A stretch of 64,000 nucleotides of DNA from Nostoc paludosum FACHB-159 (lineage in GTDB: Bacteria; Cyanobacteriota; Cyanobacteriia; Cyanobacteriales; Nostocaceae): assembly GCF_014698835.1 (NCBI RefSeq), contig NZ_JACJTU010000009.1:124001-188000 (forward strand), read 5' to 3'. Positions 27,833-36,918 of this stretch are shown piece after piece (position 1 is the stretch's first letter; each line of letters begins with the position of its first letter). The notes below the pieces were generated by a model. The model made no database searches, was not told where the DNA came from, and saw nothing but the letters and a program-made list of their open reading frames with translations. Position numbers and translations under genes: made by a program.

Positions 27833-27853
27833 GGTGCAGGGTTACACCCCCTG
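27833..27853. terminator. GC hairpin downstream of the EamA gene
   Basis: AGGGGTG and CACCCCCT arms separated by an 8-nt loop, about 30 bases past the stop. No T tract follows. Confidence 0.45.
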
Positions 27854-28002
27854 ATATCTATATCTCTAGATATAGGTATATCACACCAGTTTTATTTGTA
27901 GGAATTATAAATTTACAAATGTTGAGACAGTAAATTTCTGGAAACTACATTATCTCATTTGTAGGAAATGTTAGTTGATGCTACAAAGCTGAAAAGGAAT
28001 TT

Positions 28003-28209
28003 ATGATTAGTCGAACTTTGGATTTGATTTTTATCGATAGCTTTGCCTTTATGATTAACAAAACACTAGGTTTACTACTTAGTACTAAAATTTGCAACTA
28101 CTCATGGGAAGGTAAAGGTGAAGAACTGTCGCAAAAAGAACAGGTAGGTACTGACCATCTACCTCAAGTTTTGATATCACAAGACATTGAACACGGACAT
28201 CAAAACTGA
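28003..28209 (+). CDS. small hypothetical protein, 68 aa
   Basis: Possible small gene; the ATG has an AAAAGGA Shine-Dalgarno at a good distance. The N-terminal half is hydrophobic (LIFIDSFAFMINKTLGLLL), the C-terminal half polar. No family recognised. Followed by a strong inverted repeat at 28254. Confidence 0.35.
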   Translation: MISRTLDLIFIDSFAFMINKTLGLLLSTKICNYSWEGKGEELSQKEQVGTDHLPQVLISQDIEHGHQN

Positions 28210-28253
28210 ACCGATAGATGAATAACCAGAGAAATCACCAAACTTTAGATTTT

Positions 28254-28294
28254 AAATTGTGGATTTTGGATTAAAACTTCAAAATCCACAATTT
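28254..28294. terminator. 15-bp perfect inverted repeat
   Basis: 28254-28268 pairs fully with 28280-28294 around an 11-nt loop. Sequence of the GGATTTTGGA type is a common intergenic repeat here; it may also terminate transcription of the 28003 ORF. Confidence 0.6.
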
Positions 28295-28380
28295 CAAAAG
28301 GTGTGAGAGCAAGTTAATTTATACTGGCTCTGCAAGAAGCAAGCCACGTCTAAAATTGTTAGTTAACGCATAGAGCAAAT

Positions 28381-28632
28381 TTAAAGTTTGGTGAAAGACG
28401 TTTTACTTTTTTGCCCTTGTTTACAATAACCTGCCAGGAAGCCTAGCAGTTCATCTTGTTTAAATACAAATCCCACAAAACCTGGTGTATTTATAATTTC
28501 AAACAAGCGGGTTCTTGCAGTAGTAAAACTCCATTGCTCGTTCCAAGGTTCACTATTAAACACTTCAACATATAAATAGGCGCACCGTTCTAAATATTCA
28601 GTAGTGAAAGTTGCGATTTCTTCTGACATCAA
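28381..28632 (-). pseudogene. truncated GNAT acetyltransferase
   Basis: 83-aa ORF covering only the N-terminal part of a GNAT (aminoglycoside-6'-type) fold: FTTEYLERCAYLYVEVFNSEP-like start, then a WNEQWSFTTARTRLFEII helix and the strand FKQDELLGFLAGY. The acetyl-CoA-binding motif (QxxGxG/A) that should follow is missing and the reading ends in KSKTSFTKL. Probably a 3'-truncated gene. Confidence 0.6.
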
Positions 28633-28686
28633 AAAAAAGAAACTTTAGGTAGTCATTAGTAATTTACAAAGCACAAAGTTTATTAA

Positions 28687-29316
28687 TCAAACTAAACCCG
28701 AACGCAATGCAACTACCGCTGCTTGTACGCGATCGTCCACTGCTAATTTATTCATAATCCCTCGGACGTGAGTTTTGACGGTGTTGGGGCTGAGATAGAG
28801 TTTTTGTGCAATCTCTGGGTTGCTCAATCCGTCTACCATGAGTTTCAATACTTCTAATTCACGTGCAGATAAGTTAGCGTTGTTGTTAGTGGGTGAGGGT
28901 GGTTTGAGGTTGTCAATTACTCGTCGGGCAATTTGCGGATCGAGATAGGCTGCACCATCAACTGCGGCAGCGATCGCATTTAACAATCGTTCCACACTTG
29001 CACCTTTAATACAATATGCATCGGCGCCGCTAGACAGTGCAGCAATAATTTCTGTCTCCGTTTGATGGGATGTCAGCATCACCACATGAGTTGCAGGCAG
29101 CGCTGCCTTAATTTGTTGTGTCGCTGCAATACCATCTAATCGCGGCAACCCAATGTCCATAACCACCACGTCTGGTTTGAGTTGCAGTGCAGCTTGCACG
29201 CCCAAATAACCATCTTCGGCTTGTCCAACAATTTCTAAATCGGGATGAGCCATTAAGGATTGCTCTAGCCCCAGTTGCATCATTGGATCGTCTTCAACAA
29301 TTAACACTCTTAACAT
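28687..29316 (-). CDS. NarL/FixJ-type response regulator
   Basis: 209-aa two-component regulator from ATG 29316 (MLRVLIVEDDPMM). Receiver domain with the phospho-accepting Asp in DVVVMDIGLPRLDG, then Thr/Ser MLTSHQ and the Lys region; C-terminal LuxR helix-turn-helix LSARELEVLKLMVDGLSNPE and SPNTVKTHVRG. The frame extends to 29364 only because the upstream heptamer repeats read MPHALCPMPYAP. No histidine kinase is adjacent. Confidence 0.93.
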   Translation of the reverse strand: MLRVLIVEDDPMMQLGLEQSLMAHPDLEIVGQAEDGYLGVQAALQLKPDVVVMDIGLPRLDGIAATQQIKAALPATHVVMLTSHQTETEIIAALSSGADAYCIKGASVERLLNAIAAAVDGAAYLDPQIARRVIDNLKPPSPTNNNANLSARELEVLKLMVDGLSNPEIAQKLYLSPNTVKTHVRGIMNKLAVDDRVQAAVVALRSGLV

Positions 29317-29334
29317 AAGTTTCTCATTTGGGGC

Positions 29335-29436
29335 ATAGGGCATAGGGCATAGGGCATGGGGCATTGGTTATTCTCCGCGTCCCCGTGTCCCCGCGTCTCC
29401 CTCATCTTCCCAGTCCCCAGTCCCCAGTCCCCAATT
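29335..29436. repeat. short tandem repeats between regulator and era
   Basis: GGGCATA and GGGCATT units, then CCGCGTCCCCGTGTCCCCGCG and CCCCAGT units. Confidence 0.8.
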
Positions 29437-29439
29437 TTT

Positions 29440-30414
29440 CTACTCTTCCACGCGATAGCCTAACTCGGCTAAACTCACCCGCGATTGTCGCCATTTTGGC
29501 TGAACTTTCACGAATAGTTCTAGGTAGACTTTGCCAGCGATTAATTTTTGAATTTGTTCGCGGGCTGCGCTACCGATTGCTTTGAGCATCGATCCGCCTT
29601 TCCCAATGAGTATGCCTTTTTGGGAATCGCGTTCGACGTTGATGGTGGCGAGTACACGGGTAATATTAGGAGTTTCTTCTACTTGGTCAATGGCGATCGC
29701 TACTGAATGGGGTACTTCTTCGCGAGTCAAAAGTATAATTTGTTCGCGGATCAATTCACCCATGATAAAGCGTTCTGGTTGGTCGGTTACCAAGTCGGGC
29801 GGATAATATAACGGGCCGATTTCTAAATGTTCAATTAATAATTGTTGCAGTTGTGGTAATCCTGCGCTCGTCTTGGCAGAAAATTTGACAATTTCCCATT
29901 CATGGGACTTGGCCATTTCGGCGTAACTATCATCTAAAAACTGTGAATCGGCCGGTTGTTGGTCGATTTTGTTTAAACCCATAACTACTGGTGTTTGGCT
30001 GCGACTGAGCAAATCGGCAATGTAGCGATCGCCTGCTCCACACGCCACTGCTCCATCTACCACAAACAGCACTACATCTACCGATTCAATGGCTATTTTG
30101 GCATTTTGCACCAAGACTTCCCCTAATTGATGGTGGGGCTTATGAATTCCTGGCGTATCTACAAATATTAACTGCGCTTCTGATGTAGTTAAAATGCCGC
30201 GCAAACGGTTACGTGTGGTTTGCGCTACTGGCGATGTGATAGCGATTTTTTGCCCTACTAATTCATTCATCAAGGTAGATTTACCGACATTCGGCCGACC
30301 AATAATGCCGATAAAACCTGATTTAAAGCCAGGAGGAGCCTCAGGGATTGTTACTTCTCCTGAAAAAGAGAAGGTGTAATTATCAATACTAGTCACCTTT
30401 TGCTCCACCTTCAT
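29440..30414 (-). CDS. era: GTPase Era
   Basis: 324-aa 16S-rRNA-binding GTPase needed for 30S maturation. G1 GRPNVGKST, G2 region TTRNRLRGI, G3 DTPGIHKP and G4 NKID are intact; the C-terminal KH domain has GKGGSMLKAIGSAAREQIQ and ends WRQSRVSLAELGYR. An N-terminal extension of about 30 residues is usual in cyanobacteria. Monocistronic. Confidence 0.96.
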   Translation of the reverse strand: MKVEQKVTSIDNYTFSFSGEVTIPEAPPGFKSGFIGIIGRPNVGKSTLMNELVGQKIAITSPVAQTTRNRLRGILTTSEAQLIFVDTPGIHKPHHQLGEVLVQNAKIAIESVDVVLFVVDGAVACGAGDRYIADLLSRSQTPVVMGLNKIDQQPADSQFLDDSYAEMAKSHEWEIVKFSAKTSAGLPQLQQLLIEHLEIGPLYYPPDLVTDQPERFIMGELIREQIILLTREEVPHSVAIAIDQVEETPNITRVLATINVERDSQKGILIGKGGSMLKAIGSAAREQIQKLIAGKVYLELFVKVQPKWRQSRVSLAELGYRVEE

Positions 30415-30892
30415 ATTTTAGAGTTGGAATAACTTGGTTTTTTCTCGATCTGAAAACAGACATAGAATCACCCTAGCATTTTCGGGGATTACTTTTTGAG
30501 GTTTAATCTACTACTAGCTGCACACTCATATTTTACAGCTGGGGTCAGTTAGTTGTCAGAATTCAGAATCCAGAATTCAGGAGTCAGAATAGAGAATAGG
30601 TGAATTTTTTATCAGACTTAGAAACCCCAACTTTGTAAATTTGAACAAAGTCAAGCACCTATAGTAGCCTTGATTTTCGACTGATTCTAGCGCCTTACTC
30701 CAAAGCCTTCAGCTTTACTCCTGAATTCTGACTCTTGGCTTTTGAGTTATGAATTATTAAACATAGTTTTGTTTTTAAACACAAAAGCAACATAAAATTA
30801 CCTTTGCATTTACAGAGAGATGTTTGTTTGGGTTTAATCTATTACTTACTCAGGCTTAAGTTTAATCGGCTAATAGATATATTTGGATCAAA
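30415..30892. other. intergenic region between era and pfkA
   Basis: About 480 bases between divergent genes. It holds degenerate CAGAATTCAGAAT-type units (30558-30590) and the complementary CTCCTGAATTCTGAC type (30717-30735). GTTTAATCTA occurs at both ends (about 30502 and 30832). No gene seen; both promoters must lie here. Confidence 0.5.
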
Positions 30893-31990
30893 ATGTCAAG
30901 AAAAGATATGGGAGAACCCAAACGCATTGGAATTCTTACAAGTGGAGGAGATTGTTCTGGCTTAAATGCTGCCATCAGGGCTGTAGTAACTTGTGCTGTG
31001 AGTACTTACGGCTGGGAGGTTCTAGGAATTCATCAAGCAACTCTTGGATTAATGGCGCGTCCGCCACAATTCACTAACTTGGAAATCGATAAAGTTGATT
31101 CGCTGCTAACTGCGGGTGGCACAATGTTGGGAACAACTAATAAAGGCGATCCTTTTGCTTTTCCAATGGCGGATGGAAGTTTATGCGATCGCTCCGAAGA
31201 AATCATTGCAGGTTATCATCAACTAGGATTAGATGCTTTGATTGGTATTGGCGGCGATGGTAGTTTGGCAATTCTCCGCCGCCTCGCACAACAAGGTGGT
31301 ATTAACTTAGTTGGAATTCCTAAAACCATTGATAATGATATTGGCATTACCGAACATGCCATTGGTTTTGATACAGCAGTAAATATTGCCACGGAAGCAT
31401 TAGATCGGTTACATTTTACCGCTGCAAGTCATAGCCGAGTCATGATTTTGGAAGTGATGGGGCGTGATGCAGGGCACATAGCCATAGCTGCGGGAATTGC
31501 AGGCGGAGCAAATGTAATTTTAATTCCCGAAATTCCCTACACAGTTGAACACATTTGCCACAAAATCAAAGAACGCCAAGAGAAAGGCAAAAATTATTGT
31601 TTGATTATTGTTTCTGAAGCTGTTCGTACCCAAGATGGGGAAAACGTCACAATTACAAATCGCTTAGGTCAATCTCGATATGGTGGAATTGGCGAATATC
31701 TAGCGGATGAAATTATTCAACACATTGGTGTAGAAACGCGAGTCACCGTTTTAGGACACATTCAACGCGGTGGAACTGCTTCGCCATTGGATAGATTAGT
31801 TGCAACAGCCTTTGGCGTAGCCGCAGTTAATCTGATTGCAGAGGCTAAATACGATCGCATGGTCACATGGCAAAATCGCCAAGTATTAAGCGTACCAATT
31901 ACAGAAGCGATCGCTCAATATAGCGCCGTCGATCCCAACGGTACCTTAGTTAAAACCGCCCGTGGTATGGGTATTTATTTAGGAGATTAG
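30893..31990 (+). CDS. pfkA: 6-phosphofructokinase
   Basis: 365-aa glycolytic enzyme phosphorylating fructose-6-phosphate. Active-site motifs: SGGDCSGLNAAIR near the N-terminus, GIGGDGSLAIL and PKTIDNDIG (catalytic Asp region), and IEVMGRDAGHIA-like. Gly in GGDGS is typical for ATP use, whereas Lys in PKTIDND is typical of PPi-dependent and mixed-substrate clades, so this belongs to the long G/K clade. The donor nucleotide should be tested. Confidence 0.93.
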   Translation: MSRKDMGEPKRIGILTSGGDCSGLNAAIRAVVTCAVSTYGWEVLGIHQATLGLMARPPQFTNLEIDKVDSLLTAGGTMLGTTNKGDPFAFPMADGSLCDRSEEIIAGYHQLGLDALIGIGGDGSLAILRRLAQQGGINLVGIPKTIDNDIGITEHAIGFDTAVNIATEALDRLHFTAASHSRVMILEVMGRDAGHIAIAAGIAGGANVILIPEIPYTVEHICHKIKERQEKGKNYCLIIVSEAVRTQDGENVTITNRLGQSRYGGIGEYLADEIIQHIGVETRVTVLGHIQRGGTASPLDRLVATAFGVAAVNLIAEAKYDRMVTWQNRQVLSVPITEAIAQYSAVDPNGTLVKTARGMGIYLGD

Positions 31991-32002
31991 GGCATGGGGC
32001 AT

Positions 32003-32107
32003 GTTTTAAACGAGAACGTTGAGGTTTTGAATTGGAACGTTGAGGTTTTGAACGAGAACGTTGAGGTTTTAAACGAGAACGTTGAGGTTTTAAACGAGAA
32101 CGTTGAG
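32003..32107. repeat. 21-bp minisatellite, 5 copies
   Basis: Unit GTTTTAAACGAGAACGTTGAG, five copies with few differences, then a partial. On the plus strand one frame reads VLNENVE repeated. Period 21 as in the arrays at 19081, 24576 and 41791. Confidence 0.93.
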
Positions 32108-32124
32108 GTTTTAAGTTTTAACCC

Positions 32125-32212
32125 TCCCCCATGCCCAATGCCCAATGCCCAATGCCCAATGCCCAATGCCCAATGCCCCATGCCCAATGCCCAATGCCCA
32201 ATGCCCCAATAG
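32125..32212. repeat. CCCAATG short tandem array
   Basis: About eleven heptamers (CCCAATG, one CCCCATG variant) directly after the 21-bp array. Confidence 0.92.
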
Positions 32213-32214
32213 AT

Positions 32215-33336
32215 TTAATTGCTAAACCCAGGAATTAAATGCTTCAGCGCCCGACTGGCAACATCGCCATAGCGGAGTTCGCCGCACATAATTTTACCCA
32301 TGACTTGGGGAGCTGAGGGGTGCTTAATACCAACTTTGTAGCCAATGTTGGAAAATCGATAGAATGCTGTAGCTAATTTTTGCGCCCAAGCCATTTCAGT
32401 ACCCCATTCTTCATTAATGGCTTCGCTATATTTTTCTAAAGCGTTAATATCACCAGCAAGTGCTTCATTAATGCTTGCGGCTGCGAGTAAACCGCTAAAA
32501 ATTGAAGGGCGAATGCCTTCTGCTGTCATGGGATCGACTAAACAAGCAGCTTCCCCAGCCAAAAGCGCATTTTGAGCGTGCAGCTTTTGATTACCATCCC
32601 AAATACAAAGGGGATGACCATATTGTTTGGTGTTTTTGAGGTCTACGTTTAACGATTTGGCGTACTCATCCAAAATCTTTTTAAAGTTCTGGGGTTGACG
32701 ACCAATGAAGGTTCCCACACCAATGGAATAACCATCAGCTTTAGGGAAGTTCCACAGATAGCCGTTTTTAGCCAAGCCGAACTCGAAATGAATTGTAGGG
32801 TTGTTTTCTGCAATACCAGGAACTTCTGCTTCTAAAGCTCCTGTAAGGAGACGTTTACGTTCTTTGAAACCCAGCCATTTCGCCATCGAGCCTTTAGCAC
32901 CATCAGCTGCAATTAAGTAACGACCTGTAACTGGCTCGTTGGCTGTGTTAACTTGCCAATAATCACTTTGAAATTCGATACCAGTTACTTCAGTATTATC
33001 TTGGAGTCTTGCGCCTTGTTTTTGGGCTTGCTGGACTAAGAAATAATCAAAAACATCCCGCCGTACCATCCAAACTGGTTCTTTTGTGGCGATTTTAGCT
33101 TCCACGGGGTCGCCTAGTTTCCAGGTAAAGCGCAGCAAGTCTGCTTTTAAAGAAATTGCTGGGCTAAAATCAAAGTCAAACCATTGAGCGATCGCTGGAG
33201 ATACACCACCACCACAAGGTTTATATCTTGGCAGGGATTCTTTTTCTAAAACTAATACTGAGCGACCCTGTTTCGCTAAATGATATGCAGCCGTTCCACC
33301 AGCTGGCCCAGCACCGACAATGATGCAATCGTACAT
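32215..33336 (-). CDS. geranylgeranyl reductase family FAD oxidoreductase
   Basis: 373-aa FAD-binding protein of the geranylgeranyl-reductase (ChlP-like) superfamily, acting on isoprenoid chains or related lipids. N-terminal GAGPAGGTAAYHLAKQG (residues 8-24), the CGGGVSPA motif typical of this family, and the second FAD motif LAGEAACLVDPMTAEGI. It is shorter than and different from the chlorophyll enzyme ChlP, so the substrate is not assigned. Confidence 0.85.
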   Translation of the reverse strand: MYDCIIVGAGPAGGTAAYHLAKQGRSVLVLEKESLPRYKPCGGGVSPAIAQWFDFDFSPAISLKADLLRFTWKLGDPVEAKIATKEPVWMVRRDVFDYFLVQQAQKQGARLQDNTEVTGIEFQSDYWQVNTANEPVTGRYLIAADGAKGSMAKWLGFKERKRLLTGALEAEVPGIAENNPTIHFEFGLAKNGYLWNFPKADGYSIGVGTFIGRQPQNFKKILDEYAKSLNVDLKNTKQYGHPLCIWDGNQKLHAQNALLAGEAACLVDPMTAEGIRPSIFSGLLAAASINEALAGDINALEKYSEAINEEWGTEMAWAQKLATAFYRFSNIGYKVGIKHPSAPQVMGKIMCGELRYGDVASRALKHLIPGFSN

Positions 33337-33384
33337 ATTGCTGAAATTTTGCTTCTCAATTAGTTTAAGCTAACGCGTCTACCA

Positions 33385-33430
33385 ACAACTATAGGCAAGA
33401 GGCAAGAGGCAATGGGCAATAGGCTTGAAA
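33385..33430. repeat. GGCAAGA/GGCAATA heptamer repeat
   Basis: Four to five copies upstream of the reductase gene. Confidence 0.75.
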
Positions 33431-33516
33431 CTATTTTGGTGCCTGGGTTTTAGAGCAGACTTACGTTTTAAACTATGCTTCTAAATTATTTTTAATTCAG
33501 TTTTTTGTAGTTTTTT

Positions 33517-33626
33517 GTAGGTTGGGTTGAGGAACGAAACCCAACATTATCTGTGACAATATCTGAGGTTAATGTTGGGTTTCACTTCGTACCACTTCGT
33601 GGAAGCAAGCTACAACCCAACCTACT
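33517..33626. repeat. REP-like palindromes, left cluster
   Basis: GTAGGTTGGGTTGAGG-AACGAAACCCAAC (33517-33545) and an inverted second unit AATGTTGGGTTTCACTTCG to ACAACCCAACCTAC (33571-33626). The same palindrome occurs on the other side of the transposase gene. Confidence 0.85.
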
Positions 33627-33637
33627 AGCTAGTAATT

Positions 33638-34207
33638 TTATTCTTTGCCGATATTGGAATCAAATACAAATTCTTGTTCAGTACCCCACATAATATCATA
33701 CTTACCTTGACGAATCGAACGATGAAAGCTGGAATATTCCCAATCTTTGGGAGCTTTCACTAAGCCATGTTTGACTGGATTGTAATGAATATATTCAACG
33801 TGATTTTTAAAATCTACCTCATCTCTAATCAAGTGTTCCCAAAAACGACGCTGCCAAATAGCTTGCTCTTTTTTATTTCGCCTAGAGGTAGATAGGGTTT
33901 CTTGTGATACAGTATCACATTGGCGACTAAAATAGCTTTTAATTAAACGCCAACGAGTAGGAAAATTGCGTAGACGCGAAGCGGCTTGTCGTCAGACATC
34001 GCCTTGTGGTAATGTCCAAATACAATGCAGATGGTCGGGTAATAAAACAAAGGCATCAATTATAAATGGATGTTGTTCCATAACATGCCGAAAAGCATTT
34101 CTCAATAAAGAGACGTTACTAGGTAAGTCGAATAATCTTTGTCTGTGATATGTAACCAGGGTAAAAAAGTAAGTACCACCCTCTACAGTAGCTCGACGAT
34201 ATTGCAT
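33638..34207 (-). pseudogene. REP-associated tyrosine transposase (RAYT), interrupted by a stop
   Basis: Y1/HUH-type transposase of the REP-associated family, from ATG 34207 (MQYRRATVEGGTYFFTL) to 33638. The HUH motif HLHCIW and the C-terminal HVEYIHYNPVKHGLV, WEYSSFHR are present, and the frame is the same throughout. After PQGD an about 27-bp insert (about 33975-34003) of dispersed-repeat type reads V-stop-RQAASRLRN, so the gene is cut by an in-frame TGA at about residue 72. The catalytic Tyr should lie in the second half. Confidence 0.8.
33970..34005. repeat. small dispersed repeat inserted in the transposase gene
   Basis: GCGTAGACGCGAAGCGGCTTG and GTCAGACATCGCC. Close relatives are at 12828-12850 and 41742-41770. 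On the minus strand it brings the TGA that breaks the transposase. Confidence 0.75.
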
Positions 34208-34245
34208 TTGTTGTAAAAATTTTTTGAAACTAAAATTAATCTTAT

Positions 34246-34387
34246 GTAGGTTGGGTTGAGCGCAGCGCAACCCAACTTCTAAGCTGAAATAAAATGTTAA
34301 GTGATATTGAACAATTATAAAATCGAGTAAACAATTATAAATGTTGGGTTTATGAATGTTGGGTTTCACTCCGTTCAACCCAACCTA
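34246..34387. repeat. REP-like palindromes, right cluster
   Basis: GTAGGTTGGGTTGAGCGCAG to CGCAACCCAAC (34246-34276) and GTTGGGTTTATGAATGTTGGG to TTCAACCCAACCTAC (34342-34387). Arms match those of the left cluster. Confidence 0.85.
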
Positions 34388-34450
34388 CTGTAAGACAAAG
34401 GCTGAAGAATGGGATAAATTCTTCAGCCTTTATGCTTTAGACTTTAGACT

Positions 34451-34999
34451 TTAAACAGTCGTAATGTCTTTTTCTTTTTCTGCCAACGATGCATCTATTT
34501 TGGCAATATACTCATTTGTCAGTTTTTGCAAGCTGTCTTGTTGGTCTTTTGATTCATCTTTGGAGATTTCAGAGGCTTTCTCTTGTTTGCGAATGGAGTC
34601 TAGAGCATCGCGACGGATGTTGCGAATGGCAACACGACCCTCTTCAGCATACTTAGCAGCCATTTTGACAAATTCTTTCCGGCGATCGCTCGTCAAAGGC
34701 GGAATATTCAGCCGAATTACGGTACCATCATTACTGGGTGTTAAACCTACATCCGAAAGAGAAATTGCTTTCTCAATGATGTTTAAAGTGTTGCGCTCGT
34801 AAGGTTGAATCAAAATTGTCGAGGCATCTGGCGTGCTAATGTTTGCCACTGACTTTAGGGGTGTAGGCGAACCGTAGTAGTCCACCAAGACTTTATCTAG
34901 TAAACTCGCATTGGCGCGGCCAGTGCGAATTGTGTTAAAAGCTCGTTGAGTCGCCTCAACGGTTTTTTGCATCGTACTCTCAGCTTCAGCTAATTTCAC
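34451..34999 (-). CDS. frr: ribosome recycling factor
   Basis: 182-aa factor that splits the post-termination ribosome with [35 protein letters not shown] and the [22 protein letters not shown] end are typical. The start is the GTG at 34999, which has GGGAGG five to six bases upstream and gives the usual length; the frame opens at a TTG at 35014. It overlaps the pyrH stop by 14 bases (coupled translation). Confidence 0.95.
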   Translation of the reverse strand: MKLAEAESTMQKTVEATQRAFNTIRTGRANASLLDKVLVDYYGSPTPLKSVANISTPDASTILIQPYERNTLNIIEKAISLSDVGLTPSNDGTVIRLNIPPLTSDRRKEFVKMAAKYAEEGRVAIRNIRRDALDSIRKQEKASEISKDESKDQQDSLQKLTNEYIAKIDASLAEKEKDITTV

Positions 35000-35714
35000 A
35001 AGAACCTCCCACAAGGGTGCCGATGGTTTCTCCCATGACTGCTCGGTGGATGTTACCTCGCACCGTCAAGTCAAATACCAAAATCGGAATGTTGTTTTCT
35101 TTACACAAGGCAATCGCAGTACTATCCATTACTCGCAAATCATGAGCCAAAACGTGCGTGTAGGTGAGGGTTTTATAGCGCTTGGCGTTAGGATGAATTT
35201 GAGGATCGGCGTCGTATATTCCGTCTACTTTGGTGGCTTTAAAAATCACTTCGGCATCAATTTCTGCGGCTCTTAATGCGGCAGTGGTGTCTGTGGTAAA
35301 AAAGGGATTTCCAGAACCAGCGCCAAAAATTACCACCCGCCCTTTTTCAAGATGACGGATGGCACGACGACGAATATACGGTTCCGCTAATTCTTGCATA
35401 GCGATCGCAGTTTGCACCCGCGTCTGCACTCCTATTCGCTCCAGCGAATCTTGCAGCGTCATGGCGTTCATTACCGTGGCAATCATTCCTATGTAGTCAG
35501 CGGTTGCCCTATCCATCCCCGCCGATGCTGCTTTGACGCCACGAAAAATATTGCCGCCGCCAACAACGATGGCGATTTGAGTCCCAGTGGCTACCACCTC
35601 TTCTACTTCCTGGGCTATTTCTTTCACCACTTCTGGATCAATTCCATAGCCCATGTTGCCCATTAAAGCTTCACCGCTCAGTTTGAGTAAAACCCGTCGG
35701 TAATTCGTTCCCAT
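34986..35714 (-). CDS. pyrH: UMP kinase
   Basis: 242-aa bacterial uridylate kinase (amino acid kinase fold), making UDP from UMP. Signature stretches: [23 protein letters not shown], and [21 protein letters not shown]; the C-terminal [15 protein letters not shown] is also typical. ATG 35714 ([10 protein letters not shown]) is chosen over the extended 35753. First gene of the conserved pyrH-frr operon. Confidence 0.96.
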   Translation of the reverse strand: MGTNYRRVLLKLSGEALMGNMGYGIDPEVVKEIAQEVEEVVATGTQIAIVVGGGNIFRGVKAASAGMDRATADYIGMIATVMNAMTLQDSLERIGVQTRVQTAIAMQELAEPYIRRRAIRHLEKGRVVIFGAGSGNPFFTTDTTAALRAAEIDAEVIFKATKVDGIYDADPQIHPNAKRYKTLTYTHVLAHDLRVMDSTAIALCKENNIPILVFDLTVRGNIHRAVMGETIGTLVGGSCEIS

Positions 35715-35785
35715 GAAGTTACGCTTTATCAAAAAAGTTGCAATTGCCTCCAATTTAAGATAGCAGTTACAGGGACTATCTATGT

Positions 35786-36328
35786 CTAGTTACGCCAAAT
35801 CAATGTAGTACCTATTGGTTCTGTTTGTGGTATGGCTATTTCTTGACCAGCAAACAAACACCCGATCGCAGTTTTCAAATAATTCTGTCCCACAGATAAT
35901 GGATCTTGGGGGCGATCGTCAATTTGACCTTTGTAGCGTACTATGCCTGTACTATCTATCAAAAATGCCATTGGTGTTTTTGTAGCGCCAAAACTGCGGG
36001 TTACATCTTGAGTTGGGTCCCACAAGTAAGGGAAGTTCAACTCGTGACGCTGGGCAAAAACTTTCATATTTTCAAAGGTAGACCCTGAGTCGCTACCATT
36101 CATGCCAATCAAGGTAAAGCTTGACAGAGCAAATTCGGCTTGAATCTTTTTGAGTCTGTCTACATACAACTCTACATAAGGACAGTCGTTACATATAAAA
36201 ACAACACCGACTGCACGGAACTTCTCAAGATAACGGCTAAGATGGTGAACTTGACCATCAATTCCTGGGAGTTCAAAATCTGGTGCGTAGCTTCCGATGG
36301 GAGTATCAATTGTTTCTAGTATATTCAT
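35786..36328 (-). CDS. AhpC/TSA-type thioredoxin-like protein
   Basis: 180-aa redoxin. A thioredoxin-fold start [20 protein letters not shown], then the active-site region [17 protein letters not shown] with two cysteines (C-x-x-C, CNDC), and the cis-Pro region [11 protein letters not shown]. This CNDCP type is widespread among cyanobacteria and proteobacteria as 'thioredoxin family protein'; peroxidase or disulfide reductase activity is not settled. No signal peptide. Confidence 0.85.
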   Translation of the reverse strand: MNILETIDTPIGSYAPDFELPGIDGQVHHLSRYLEKFRAVGVVFICNDCPYVELYVDRLKKIQAEFALSSFTLIGMNGSDSGSTFENMKVFAQRHELNFPYLWDPTQDVTRSFGATKTPMAFLIDSTGIVRYKGQIDDRPQDPLSVGQNYLKTAIGCLFAGQEIAIPQTEPIGTTLIWRN

Positions 36329-36918
36329 CTTTTCTGGCTCGCAGGACTAGGAACAAGAAAAATATTGTTAAATTCAGCGTCAGTTTCCAGTTGCAAACCA
36401 CCCCTTAGCCGATGCCTCATGTCCAACAATTTTATAAACCAGGTTGGCGATCGTAAATTGTGAAACTACTGAATCTAGCACTGATGCTAATTTCATCACC
36501 TTTCTAAGTACTAAGATAGTCTTATATATTACAAATCATTGAGTAAGTAATGTTAATAAATGTAAAGTATCATAAGTAGCACCGTTATCAAAGCTCAAGG
36601 ATAGCATCACAGTATAAATGTGTGCCAACATGGCGATAATTTGATTCAGATGAGAGAAACTGTAGCTCCTAATACTGACATAATCTAATTTGTGAGTAAA
36701 TTAGCTTTATCAACAATTATGAACACTGCCTATGCTAGATAAAACTATTTAGCATAACGCTAGTATTAAATGCCTAGAAGCTTTTGGGTTCTATGTCTAA
36801 GTTATCACCAGACCAAAAGATTTAATTTGAAAATCTGATAAATTTTACTCAAAATCAAAATCATCTTGCTTGAGTTTACAGCTAAAAATCTTATACCCTT
36901 GCGTTCATCAAATTCCCT
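36329..36918. other. intergenic region between divergent genes
   Basis: About 590 bases, AT-rich, with no repeat array, RNA gene or coding remnant that I can support. It must hold the promoters of the redoxin and hydrolase genes. Confidence 0.45.

Noticed and set aside
29317..29364. N-terminal extension of the NarL-type regulator
   Set aside because: Encoded by GGGCATA repeats (MPHALCPMPY); the true receiver starts at 29316.
31994..32212. ORFs on both strands over the VLNENVE array and CCCAATG repeats
   Set aside because: Low-complexity repeat DNA; starts inside heptamers.
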